DNA from: Petrosia ficiformis
Taxonomy: Eukaryota > Porifera > Demospongiae > Haplosclerida > Petrosiidae
Direction of reading: 5' to 3'
Assembly: GCA_947044365.1 (NCBI GenBank)
Contig: OX345642.1
Location: 6,177,507-6,241,506, forward strand
DNA length: 64,000 bases
In this document: one piece after another, positions 52,001 through 63,300 of the stretch
Layout of the letters: the number at the start of each line of letters is the position of its first letter
Position numbering within the stretch: the stretch's first letter is position 1
The notes under the pieces: model-generated
Seen by the model: the letters and a program-made list of their open reading frames with translations, nothing else
The model's database searches: none
Told to the model about the DNA's origin: nothing
Position numbers and translations under genes: made by a program

Positions 52001-52202
52001 ATAATTCAATTCAATGCAAAAATTCTTTTATAAATTGTTTTGCTATATCACATTGACATTAGTGATTCATGTATGAATTTGCTTAATCAATGTAGGTGTA
52101 ATTGTTATTGTGGTGATCGTAATTATGTTTACTTTATGGAAGAGAAGACAGTCTATTGCTAAAAAAGTACCAGTTAATACAGTCACTGCAGAGGTCATTT
52201 AA
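41930..52202 (+). CDS. Three-module type I membrane protein (EGF/EB-like + SYEPVNW domain)x3
   Basis: Fourteen exons: 41930-41993, 44582-44737, 44792-45105, 45496-45775, 47469-47542, 47603-47756, 47811-48124, 48526-48805, 49865-49920, 49984-50134, 50202-50515, 50598-50856, 51528-51608 and 52096-52202. They give 867 aa, all phases consistent. The signal peptide is MMVDKFMIGYVQLVLLALLQ. Each module has an 8-Cys EGF/EB-like exon (YCSGSYYTGSTCIDGYCRC), then two exons for a beta-rich domain with QYEVHVISNYES, PLVLVFVSYEPVNW and FGSVYSFSGSYRA. Ser/Thr-rich linkers precede modules 2 and 3. The last two exons form one membrane helix (VIVIVVIVIMFTLW) and a short basic tail. I do not recognise the gene; an adhesion or recognition receptor is inference. 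Module 1 has no separate linker exon. Confidence 0.85.
43190..43459. mobile_element. MITE family A copy, left end unclear
   Basis: The right end is ATTTTAACAATTTATTTTTTGCAGTG. Internal blocks (ACTTTGTACTAATTATAGTT, GTATCTGGCCATCAAAATTC, ATGCATGTAGCCACAACATC) match the copies at 3088, 25983 and 58152. It lies in intron 1 of the three-module gene. Confidence 0.65.
43526..43818. mobile_element. MITE family B copy
   Basis: Shares with 19363-19636 the GTTGTTTTAGTT and ACTAAAACAACACTAAT ends, the CTTACTAAAAGGGTTTTAGT block and CATTGGCCAATTTTCATTTT. Intron 1 of the three-module gene. Confidence 0.7.
44275..44371. mobile_element. MITE family A fragment with hairpin
   Basis: TTGGTTGTTCAGGATACATA and its inverse around 44277-44320 (ATCCTGAACAACCAACTAATTG) lead to the family's right end, CTATTTTTGCAGTG. 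The same ACAACCAACTAATTGTT string is in the copy at 25983-26382. Confidence 0.6.
46003..47150. repeat. Left arm of a long inverted repeat, with a nested insertion
   Basis: 46003-46050 and 46690-47150 together are the reverse complement of 53292-52745, with diverged spots. Shared landmarks are ATGGCCCGTAGGGCCAT, TTTCCACGGGGTTTAATGTA, CTATGCGTTGTATACGTAGT, GTCATTCCCGGGGGC and ATAGGGATGTTTTTTTTCTC. About 630 bp (46051-46680) are missing from the other arm, so they are a later insertion in this copy. The arms lie in introns 4 and after the last exon of the three-module gene, and bracket modules 2, 3 and the membrane exons. Confidence 0.8.
46556..46671. repeat. Perfect 43-bp inverted repeat around a 30-bp loop
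   Basis: 46556-46598 (starts AGTTATAAAATGGGCGTACG, ends ATTCTAAGCCC) and 46629-46671 are exact reverse complements. The loop is GC-rich (GCCCACTCAGGCGTGCCGCC). It ends the nested insertion in the left arm of the inverted repeat. Perfect arms imply a recent origin. A related GTTATAGACCGGTTTATAAC palindrome is at 46115-46134. Confidence 0.9.
48895..49017. repeat. (TA)n microsatellite with ATAATTAT interruptions
   Basis: A nearly pure TA tract between modules 2 and 3 of the three-module gene. The matching position in the segmental duplicate (59920-60000) is also a TA tract. Confidence 0.9.
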
Positions 52203-52479
52203 ATAAACAAGAATGACAATTTGAAAGATCGAAGTATTATTAGAAAGATTAAAAAATTAAATAGACAGTAGTACTTATTACTATCTTTATAAACATGTAA
52301 CCTTTCCTTTTTTTTAATCACTTTACACTATAATCATCACTGCTTGCACTCAATTAATAATACATTACTAAATCTTTATTGTATGTTTTTTTTCCATTAA
52401 CTTTGTATATTTCTAATTGCTACAGTGTTATTTTATTTACAGTAAAAGTGACAAATGAAGTGATGTCTTCAAACTAATG

Positions 52480-52680
52480 CAAGTTAGTAGGTAGAGACCA
52501 GATAGATGTTAGGAAGAAGCAGGTTTTGTGTTTTGAGCTATGTACACTTCAGGAAAGTGTACCACCAACAGGAGTCCATGGTCTTTCCAGTCGTACTTGA
52601 AAAGGTATCAGATGGCACACAAATCAGTGAAAAAACCACTGGGTTCAATCCCCAGTCGGATCCTGTCTTTTTTCAGTTTT
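52480..52680 (+). repeat. SINE-like 3' segment with tRNA T-arm, duplicated at 63735-63940
   Basis: ACCACTGGGTTCAATCCCCA contains a B-box-like GGTTCAATCCC inside a perfect T-stem (CTGGG/CCCAG), followed by a T-rich tract. The same segment occurs at 63735-63940 as part of the segmental duplication. No A-box is clear upstream, so a complete tRNA gene is not supported. Confidence 0.55.
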
Positions 52681-52744
52681 CATTTGTTTCTAATTCTCTC
52701 ATGACTGCTTTTCATAAATTAGTTAACATTTGCTGATTTGATCA

Positions 52745-53292
52745 CTGGAAAAAATTAAATTGTTAACAAGTGTATATAGAGAAAAAAACATCCCTATATT
52801 TGCTTTGTGATGACTATGTATTAAGCATTGCTGATGGCACTAGTGTCTCTACCTTTCTGTGCACTCCTGGGGCCTGAACACGTAAGTGTAAGCTTAATTG
52901 CAGTCTAAATACACAGATGTCTGATGAACTGACTGAGGTACTCCTTCAAGGTTCTAAATGATGACTTCATCTTGTCTGAAACTCAACAACTTATCATACT
53001 TACTTGTTAAAGATTCTTGCATAATATCTATACTGTTTCTCTGCTATATACAACAGTTATTAGCAGTTTTACATCCTTTCTGAATCTTCCTGGCTGGTCT
53101 GTAGCTCAAACGCGCGTTCTTTTACGCGCCACGCCCATTAATTGACCGAGCCCCCGGGAATGACGCAACTTCCTTAACTACGTATACAACGCATAGTCGC
53201 GCAAGTGACACAAGAATATTATATATTATATATAATTATATACATTAAACCCCGTGGAAAGCAATTATAGGGATGGCCCTACGGGCCATAAA
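52745..53292. repeat. Right arm of the long inverted repeat (uninterrupted copy)
   Basis: Reverse complement of the 46003-47150 arm without its insertion, about 548 bp. It ends with the palindrome ATGGCCCTACGGGCCAT at 53273-53289 and contains GCCCCCGGGAATGAC and ACTACGTATACAACGCATAG. It has no open frame, so it is probably a non-autonomous element with copies in opposite orientation. Confidence 0.8.
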
Positions 53293-53768
53293 AATAACCA
53301 ATTTGTTGGTTACTATATATGGTTTGGTTTCAATTTAGTTTGTCATACAGGTTGCTGTGGATACATACATGATGTTCATGTGTGCACTGTTATGAAAATG
53401 TGCACTAGAATGATGCTTTTGCAGGTTTCCATACCCTTTTCATGGACAGATACAGTAATTAGTGGTAAAATTACTTAATTATTGTGGCATAATATGAGTA
53501 AACAGCACCGTAAATGTATAGTGCCTCAACTATTGGATTATTGATTCATATCACTGCGAAAACAATATTGTTAAAACAACACATTAATTGGTAATTCAAA
53601 GGTTTTGAAACCTATGCAATCGCTTACTAGGCTGGATAATGAAATAAAAGAGCAAGTAATTGGTACAAGTATGTTATCACATCAGTCATAACAATCTGTA
53701 TGACCAATGAAACTTTTGCAACTGTACTAACAAACATTAATTAGTTTAACAATTTTGTGTTTGCAGTG
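53287..53768. mobile_element. MITE family A, one or two overlapping copies
   Basis: Internal family blocks (GCAGGTTTCCATACCC, CATGGACAGATACAGTAATT, ACAGCACCGTAAA) are followed by an end CACTGCGAAAACAATATTG at 53552 and a right end GTGTTTGCAGTG at 53768. Two copies may be fused or nested. A further family end is near 53935-53976. Confidence 0.6.
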
Positions 53769-53779
53769 AGATGGAACAG

Positions 53780-54483
53780 AGAGTGACTGTAATTGTCTTG
53801 TTTGTGTGTGTGTGTCCGTGTGTGTGTGTTCCCAAACCTTCTGGAAAATGAACAACATTTGGACTTCAATCACACTACCAACATACTTCAAATCGTATAA
53901 GAATCAACTTGGTTCTAAAGCTATGATAATCCAATCAATTAATTATTTTAACAATAATTTTGTTTTTGCAATGATATACATAAACTGTAATATTACAATA
54001 ATACAATAATTATTAATGCATGTTTGTTCTTCTATTACATAAAAGAAGTCTTACTATGTAAACTAGCTTCTCTGCATTAATTTAGTGAAACGTGGACCTT
54101 AACCAGGAAAATACTTTTATTAATAAATGAACAACACTTAGCTACATCGATCTAACTGTTAGTCTCATCCACTGGACATCATATAAGCCATATGAATTGG
54201 TTTACTTAATTCTGTTTGCTAATAACACTTTTACATAATACATGACAATGAACAACACTGGAAAAAACCTGTATTACAACAATATACTATAGTTGATGCA
54301 TTGTTATTCAATTTAATACATAAAAGTGGGATAATACATGCCTTAAATGGAGTCCAACAATGATGTCATTTGGTACTAGTGCTATTAAAACAGGAATAAT
54401 TCATCAGACAGAAGACACATTTACAGCTGCAGTTGGTTACAATCCTGATATTTAAGAACTAGACTGACAGAAACTTCACAGTA
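53780..54483. other. Upstream region of the single-module receptor gene
   Basis: Contains a short (GT)n run (53797-53829). From about 54400 on it resembles the region upstream of the three-module gene, so the promoter was duplicated with the gene. No other feature seen. Confidence 0.55.
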
Positions 54484-57400
54484 ATGATGATCTGCAAATT
54501 CATGATTGGATATGTGCAACTAGTACTGCTTGGACTATTTTTACAACATAGTAAGTTAAAATTCTTGATCAGTTGTTTATAAATGTCATGTAATATAACA
54601 ATAGCACTAAAACTTCTGTATGTAGTTGATGTATGTAATGTAAATTAGCTAGCATGATGTATGTTTTAAATTGTTATTTATATTAGTGCTTATAATGTAC
54701 TATTATTATAAGCAGTTGGGAAAACATTATACTAGTGCTATGTATCTTACTAACTACTAATCATAGAACCCTACTAACTACAATGCATGGAATGTACCTG
54801 CATGGGGTTTAGCTAAAAAAATGTTATGATATAATTTATTATATGACAATATAATTTTCACACGGTCAGACCAGTAGTACCTAGCTGCTATGGAATGTAC
54901 AAATGGTTCATTGTTGTTTTAATATTGGTAGAAATTAGTAAATATCACCTCACAAGAGAGCTAATTAACATTGAAGTGCTCCTAAATCACTGCTGAGAAT
55001 CAACAACATATCAACTTATTTGTTTTTCTTACTTGTTAAAGATCTTTGCACCATCATTATTATAATTTTTTTCTGCTATATAATTCCAGCAATTGGGTTT
55101 TTTTTATTCTGTGAATCATGCATACACTACACTGATAACATCAATTGTAGTCTTGGCATCAATGACCAACAACAATGAAAGTTCAACATTATAGAAGCAT
55201 TACCATGACAACACAAACATCCTGACTTGAATTTGAGTATGTGTACTTCTTTCAGCTTCTTCACCACTTCAACATGCTGATGACTTGCTCAACAACTTAA
55301 AGTTTTTTTTATGGCTTGGAAATTTCTTAAGTGAATTATAGGGAATTTTTTTTTGTATTGATAAACATTCCATTTCTTATAAACAAAAAAATGTCTGAAA
55401 TACTTGTTAAGGGTTAGTAAATAGATTCTCAATGTATGGTCGCCATATCATGCCGACACTGAATAATTATAAACAGAGAGAATACCAATGCAACTAAAGC
55501 ACATTTCATGTGACACCTTTAAATAGAATTCTTCCAATAAACACAGTTCTATATAATTCCACATAAAATAAATTTAATTATTAGGAATCCTAATGCAATA
55601 AATAACCTTAACAAATGTTTCCTTGCCCTCTTAGTTGGAGTTTAGTAGTCTTCTGTTTGTAATGGTATATGAAAAATGATATATACTGAATACATACAGC
55701 CTATATATACCTTTACAGATGCATGTGTTCATTGTAAATATTCAATGTAATGAGGAACAAACATTAACAGCTTGCAAAGAAAGACAATTGTGTAATATTA
55801 AACTTTTTTCATTCAGCATCAACAGTTGCAACTGATGAGTCAACCTGTCCCTCTAATGTTGGCGATCAGTGTATATATATAGGTGATAGTAACTACTGTG
55901 GAAGTTACTCTACTGGAGCAACTTGTATTGATGGATATTGTCGATGTCTTGGAAATGTTAACAGGAATCCTTGCACATGTCTTGGTAGGTATATACAAAC
56001 ATATATATATACCTCATTTGTCCGACCCATTATTTCTTGCCTCATCTAATAGCTCGTGTGGGTTGTTGTGAAGTAGAAGAGGGAGCTAATGATGTAGTAG
56101 CTGTTGGCACTCCAACATATGATGGTTCTTCCCAAACCTCATACACCTGCATTTCTGGTGTTCGTAGTCAGTATGAAGTTCATGTTATCAGCAACCATGA
56201 AAGTAATGGACAACATGGATTTGGTCAAACTCGTACCACTGGTACAACAGATGTAAATCTGAATGTTGATGGTAATGGTAGTATACCACTGGTTTTAGTG
56301 TTTGTGTCTTATGAACCTGTCAATTGGATACTACAAGTACCTAATGGAACTGTAATTGACACTGTACTGTTGGTGAGTCAATATATAGTAACATAACAAG
56401 AAATTATATATAATAAACAAAGTATACATTCATAGCATACCACTCAACTTAATTAAAAACATTTATGGCTAACATGGCATGTGTTTTAAATTCATTCCAA
56501 TGATGCACACTTTGATAAAAACTGGCATACTTTTGAAATTCTTTATTAACATGAACATTTATTGCATGAAATTATGTTTAATCAGATTTTATAAAACAGA
56601 TGGCATATTCATTATTATACACAGCGATACAATGCAGGAGAGCAAACCTATTATTTACACTGATACAGTAACTATAGCTTCATAAACAGCATAGATTATC
56701 TTAATCTTCCATACAGAGTTCATACTACATTGATGATAGCACTGTTACATATTCTCCTGATAATGTAAAACATTTTGAGAAACTAACAGATAAAGAGCTT
56801 CCTGGTGGATATGGTAAAGATGGTGAAACTTTGGACTTGTTAACAGCAGTAATGAATAGATTTGGTTCAGTGTACTCATTCAGTGGATCATATCGTGCTG
56901 ATTCTTGGACATTGAATATAAGCAGAGAGAATACTAGTGTTAACTGTTACAGTAGCTCTTCCAACAGGCTTAGAGGTATACATAATGACAATAAACATGT
57001 TCTATATTTCAGCCTCTAGTACTAAAAATAATTATAATTTTACATGTCACTGCTGACAGTGATGTTTTGCAAAGGCAATGGTTATATATAGCTTTAATAA
57101 ACGTACAATTAATTTCTGCATTATAACCATTCAGCTGTTTCAATAGTTAAATAAACACTAAATTCTAGGCTGAAAGAGGAAAGTGAAAAATGCTAGTAGT
57201 CACTGAGAATCGAACTCAGGGCCACCAACTTCAGTCACTAATGCTCTCACCACTGAGCTATGATAAACAGCCAACCATCAGCACTCAACAATCCTCTATA
57301 CATAATGTACGAGTGGTACAGAATGCTTCAGTCACACACAAAGCAACCACACTACATATAATATGTAGGTTTCAATAGTTACACAATAATATTTCAATTC

Positions 57401-58844
57401 AATTGTAGCTTGATGAATATCATTGCAGATTGGCATCAGGATGTAATGATAACAGCATTTATAGCTTTATAAACATTTTTTTTTTAAATTGACATAATTA
57501 TAAATGAAAGACTACTGCATGTGGTATTACCTAAGTTATGCAATATAGTTGTTATCCATGATGAGTTTGGTACAGTAATGTGCATACTTCTTCATATTAA
57601 AAAAAATTATGGTAGTATGATAAATAGCTCACTAAGAAAAGAAACTTTTAATAAAAGTAATTAATGTAATTATAATTATGTTCTTTCTTTCAGCGTTGCA
57701 ATTTTTTGCAGACATATCAGGATCAAACATAACATTGGACACACCTACTAAAATCGGTATAGCTATTGTATTCTTCGACATAGGCGTACTGAGTAAGCTA
57801 GTATAAAATAATGTCAGCAATATAAAACTATATATTCCAGGTTTTATATCATGTTAAAACTTTTGAGAAACGATATATTGTGTCTATTATCTTGCAGTCC
57901 AGCTCTTGCCATAGCTAGATTACAAACTTCAAGTCTTGAGAATATACCTGCATGACAATTCCATTTAAACTAAAATTAACCCAGATTACATGATAACATG
58001 GCTTTCAGCATTAGCATCATTAAACATTATATGCTGACTTGCACTATCATTTCTTTATCAATATAATTCAGACTATAAAATATGATAAAATAAATCATAT
58101 ATCATGCACTCTCGCCTATAATGGAGTTATGGTAACTAACACTTAAACGTACACTGCATGAATATAATTGTTAAAATAACTAATTTATTTGCTAGTACAG
58201 TTATAATTTAAAAGGTCATGTATGTTGTTATATGACTGCATGGTGACATATATGTACTTGTACCAATTATAATCCAATAATTGCAGTTTCAATTTCATTA
58301 TATATACTGTCTAATGATGTACAAAGAAGCAGAGTAAATATTTTAATTAAATCATTGTAGGTTTCCAAACCTTCTTTGTGCATCTAATATGAGATATTAG
58401 ACATGATAATTGATTACAATTGATACATATATCTTATCATGCAGTCATAACAACATGTAAGCTATAATTAATTTTGCATCCTTGCAACTGTACTAACCAA
58501 TATACTTTTTATTTTAACAATTCTATTATTTCAGTGATATAATTCTAACAAACATACAGTAGTGATTAAATACTGTCATGATGTTTTACAATAGCTTAAA
58601 GGTTCAAATGTTTTTGGCAATGGTGGTTTAGTTGGATGGAACAATTCTGTTAAAAACATTCATGGATGTGCATACATGATTTTCATATAATTATTATTAT
58701 TGTGAAAGCTATATCAGATAGACAGTGGTTAATTCTTGTATTATCAATGTAGTTTTTAATATCCTGATTATTGTATGTATATGTCTCTGGTGCAAGAGAA
58801 GATGCTGTAATGCTGGAGAAAGACCAGTTAATAGAGGTCCTTGA
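54484..58844 (+). CDS. Single-module paralogue of the type I membrane protein
   Basis: Six exons: 54484-54550, 55817-55984, 56053-56372, 56717-56975, 57694-57792 and 58753-58844, giving 334 aa. The signal peptide (MMICKFMIGYVQLVLLGLFL) is nearly the same as in the three-module gene. One 8-Cys EGF/EB-like exon (CGSYSTGATCIDGYCRC) and the two-exon SYEPVNW domain follow. The juxtamembrane exon (FFADISGSNITLDTPTK) and the membrane exon (FNILIIVCICLWCKRRCC) are much more diverged from the paralogue than the ectodomain is. The tail is short, with a basic Cys-rich stop-transfer (CKRRCC). Intron phases equal those of the larger gene. Function unknown; a membrane recognition or adhesion protein is inferred. 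The domain-a exon carries two extra codons (ANDVVAVG). Confidence 0.83.
57188..57275 (-). repeat. tRNA-like sequence, probably SINE or tRNA pseudogene
   Basis: The minus strand has A-box TAGCTCAGTGG with an intact D-stem (GCTC/GAGC) and a B-box-like GAGTTCGATTC with a perfect T-stem (CTGAG/CTCAG). The anticodon stem (TTAGT/GTTGG) pairs only weakly and the acceptor stem matches at about 4 of 7 positions, so a functional tRNA is not supported. It lies in intron 4 of the single-module gene. Confidence 0.65.
58152..58536. mobile_element. MITE family A copy in intron 5 of the single-module gene
   Basis: Starts CACTGCATGAATATAATTGT and ends TTCTATTATTTCAGTG, with the internal GTAGGTTTCCAAACC block. 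It lies in the intron that splits the juxtamembrane and membrane exons. Confidence 0.75.
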
Positions 58845-59919
58845 AATACAGGAAATGGACAATAATTTGAAAAATGAAAGGAAGAAGAAGAAAACAAAAA
58901 TCTAATCTAGAGCAATACTTATTTCTGCCTAATAATTGTTTGTAAACATGTACTCTTTCCTTTTTTTTCATTAGTTTAATTACTGCTTTCATTGTATCAA
59001 TAATACATCACTAAATCTTTGTTGTAGCTAATTGCATTTTAGGTAACTTTTTTTATTAAGATTTGGTACATTTTTAAGTTTACATTATTTACCAAGTTGA
59101 ACATGTAAAAGATACATATTGAAATTAATACTATCAGCAGGCATGTCATAGTGAGTCGGTGGCGGCAAGTAGCTCTAATTAAAGTACACTTGTCTAAATG
59201 TTGACCAGTTATCATGTATGACATGCCTGCTGATAATTTACAGTGTATGATTAATTAGCAAACTAACGTGTTTGGAATATGATAGTTATATGGCCAAAAA
59301 CATTTGCATGTTTCACATTATGTCCATGGCATTTTACCTTTTGCCTTATACAGCTCAGTGTTAGGAAATGTTTTTTTTATTGGTATACAACGATTGATGT
59401 AATTAAGTTATGGGAAGTTTCAACAAACACATGTATTCCATAATAGTCCACAACAACATACAGTTATAAATAGTGCACGTATGTGGACCTACATACTTGT
59501 ATAGACATTATAGATTATTTGATTATTTCATTCAGTGTTCATACTACATTGATGATAGCACTGTCACATATTCCCCTGGTAATGTAGAACATTTTGAGAA
59601 ACTAACATATCAAGCACTTCCCTGATAGAGATGCAGGTGGTTGTAACACTCTGGACATATTGAAGACAGTAGTACATAGATTTCGCTCAGTGTGCTCATT
59701 CAGTGGATCAAATACTTGGACATTGAATATTAACAGAGAGAATTCTGTTCGAATCTGTAACCCATCCCATTTAATACCCACACAGATTGTCTTTACAGGT
59801 AGTTATATCATGAAGTCTAAAAAACACATTGTGTTATGTTGACTAAGTGTAATGTTTATAAAGTAGATGGTTAACATGTTAAACTCATATACATACTCTG
59901 ATATAAAATTATAATATAC

Positions 59920-59922
59920 ACA

Positions 59923-60000
<78 letters not shown>
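59920..60000. repeat. (TA)n microsatellite
   Basis: An almost pure TA run abutting the fold-back element; a further TA tract lies at 60248-60307 on its other side. Confidence 0.9.
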
Positions 60001-60001
<1 letters not shown>

Positions 60002-60002
60002 C

Positions 60003-60248
60003 ATGCTACCATGGCAACTGTTTGATGTGGTTAGGTCTTATATTTTTGTATATAGACCTGTGAATCTTTAATCTATCAGCATACAATATATTGTATATAG
60101 TACACTTACAGTTCTTATATAAAACAATATAAAACCTTGGTTTAGTGTCCTCGGATGTGATATAGCCCTCGCAGGCTCGGGCTATATCACATCCTTGGAC
60201 ACTAAACCTCGGGTCTATATTTTTGTATATAAGACCTGTAAGTGTACT
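60003..60248. mobile_element. Fold-back element related to 39022-39286
   Basis: AGTACACTTACAG and CTGTAAGTGTACT (60099-60248) enclose the inner palindrome GTGTCCTCGGATGTGATATA... with its inverse TATATCACATCCTTGGACAC, the same core as in the LEKR1-like intron. It is inserted in (TA)n and is absent from the parallel position of the ancestral segment near 49017, so it was inserted after the duplication. Confidence 0.8.
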
Positions 60249-60259
60249 ATATATATTAC

Positions 60260-60302
<43 letters not shown>

Positions 60303-63300
60303 GTATAATCATGTAATAGTGGCTCACACAATTTTCACTGTGCAACAAATGAACTGAAGCTTGTTCTGTTTATTAATTTAAGCTCACCTTACTTGTATTG
60401 TAGTTTCTTAACATTAGATATATGTGAGTGTGTATGGTACTTTAATAGTTATTGTTCTGAATGGTCAGGTACAGGAAGTAGTAATATAGGATCTAAAACT
60501 TTCCAGTTGCAAAGTAGTAGTTATTACTTGCTTTAGGTCCTTCTAAAGAAATAGTTGTGTACACATCATCACAGTTATAACAGTTTTGTTGGCATTTTGG
60601 ATAGACCAATATATACACCATAAGCTCTATTTGCTACTAAAGTGAGCATGCTTTGATGAACATTAAATTTCTAAGCAACCATACCATGAAAGCATTAAAG
60701 TACTTTCTCTGATCACTATGAGATAAACAGAGATTGTTGAAATATACTTGTAATTAACCATAGCTAAATTACAAGTTTTATTCAATGAGTTCTCATCCAC
60801 AATGAATGAATGATTTGAAAAGAGCAATTAGCTAACGAGCAAAAAATATATATCGTAATAATAATTTAGGGAATTATAATTATATTTATACAGCATAATT
60901 TTAAAGTTAATTCAATAATGTATTTAATGATACTGTAAACTGGGAGACAGACAGTTCAGTTTTAATCAGAGAATGCAGTTTGTGCCCTTAAATTATACAG
61001 TTGTAACTCATTACAAGAGTTATTTTCCAAGAAAATGAAATAATTATATTGCTTATCTCTCAACACACCATTTTAGTCATTGACAATAAATTATATACAC
61101 AATGTTCTCCTCACTTTACAAAGTTCAATGTAAATGATGTGAAAAGTCATGATTAGTTTGCAAAGAAAATAAAATTGTGTGTTGATGTAATTATTCTTTC
61201 GTCATCATCATCAGATTCTGCAATTACTACTACAACTTCAGCTGGTATTTCGCCATCTCTAGAAACTGAGGTGAATTTAAAAGTTGTATGGGGCAAATTT
61301 TATAGCTACTGCCATCATACTTCCATTCAGATATCTAGCTGTCTCTCTAATGTCGGTGATCAATGTTTAGATGTTGACTAGTGTTCTGTAAGTTACCATA
61401 CTGGTCAACTTGTATTGATGGATATTGTTGATGTCCTAATAATATTAACAGGAATCCTTGCACATGTCTTGGTAGGTACAAACATATTTATACCATTTGT
61501 CCTACTTATTATTTCTTGCCTCATCTAATTGCTCATGTGGGTTATTATGAAGAAGAAGAGGGATACAGTAAGTGGCACTCCAACGTATGATGGTACTTCT
61601 GAAACCACATACAGCTGTGCTTCTGGTGTTCATAGTCAGTATGAAGTTCATGTGATCAGCAACTATGAAAGTGATGGACAACACGAATTTGGTCACACTC
61701 ATATCACTGGTACAACTTACAGATGTAAATGTGAATGTTAATGGTAGTGGTAGTATACCACTGGTTCTAGTGTTTGTGTCTTATGAACCTGTCAACTGGA
61801 TGCTACAAATACCTAGTGGAGTTGTCATTGATACTGTGATGCTGGTGAGTCAATAGTAACATAGCAAGAAATAAATGAAGTGTAGTTCATTTTACATTCC
61901 TACTACATTATTATTCATCCATACAGAGTTTATACTACATTGATGCTAGTACTGTCACATATTCTCCCAATAAAGTAGAACTTTTTGAGAAGCAAATATA
62001 TCAAGAGGTTCCTGGTGGATATGGTGAAGATACTGGTGGTGGAAACACTGTGGACTTGTTGACAGCAGTAATAAATAGATTTGGTTCAGTGTACTCATTC
62101 AGTGGATCATATCGTGCTGATTCTTGGACATTGAATATAAACAGAGAGAATACTAGTGTAAACTGTAGGTCTTCCATCTTACAGGTACATACTGACAACA
62201 AGTTTGTTCTATATTTTGGCTCAATATATACTTATTGAGAATAATATAGAGATTAAAAAATCAATTCTCCAATCAATTTTCTATTTGAAATAAACTAGAC
62301 ATTTTGACAGCTATTTAGTTATCTACACCCAATCATTCAGGATTGTATAGTAATAATTATACTACTATAATGATATACCGGTATATCAGTACTTGTGGTA
62401 ATGTTTTTCAAAGGAGCATGGTTATGTTGCTTTAATTAGGTGTATAATTTTTAGTCTTCAATGGTCTTTCAGCTGGTAGTAGATTTTAACTATTTATAGC
62501 TCTTTTGTTATGTTTCAGTAGTTACACAACTACATGTAGCTAAATTTCACTTCAACTATAGTTTGAACATCGTGAATATAGAAAATTTAAGACTTGTGAA
62601 GTACAATGTTCTACGGACTGGTATCAAAACATGACAATAACAGTTTTAAGTATAACCATTTATATAAAAAGACTATTCTGTAAGTGTTATTAACTATAAG
62701 TTATGTAATATGGTGGACGTTATTATCTATGATGAGCTTGGTATAATATGGTAGTAACATTCTCCAGCAATACCACTGTATATTGTATATATATACATCT
62801 TATAAATTATGGTACTGCCATAAATATCTTTATGTTCTTTCTTTCAGTATCAAAATCTTCTCCATCCATATCAACATAAAAATGATAGTTTCATATTCAT
62901 GTTAACACTATAATTATTAGTGGATATTAGTATCAGTCCACTATCTTGTACCAAAGCTACGTAGCAATTTTCAATCCTTGAAAATGTACTACTTTTGGCA
63001 ATTCCATAACTTTGCATTGCTTATGACAACATCAAAATTACATGATATGTTTTTTTAGCCCTAGCATCACCCTTAAATGCTGTCCTGTACTATAATTATT
63101 TTATCACTATTCAGACTATAATTACATTATACGTCATAAAATAAATCATATATCATTCCTGCCTCCTTGTGGCTGACAGAAATGGAGAGAGAAGCAGATG
63201 CATATTCTTTATAAGTTGAAATTCAATTTTTTGGGAAACTATATTATCTATAATTCAATTCAATGCAAAAATTCTTTTATAAATTGTTTTGCTATATCAC

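Noticed and set aside
57188..57275. Functional tRNA gene on the minus strand
   Set aside because: Acceptor stem and anticodon stem do not pair properly; only the D- and T-arms are intact.
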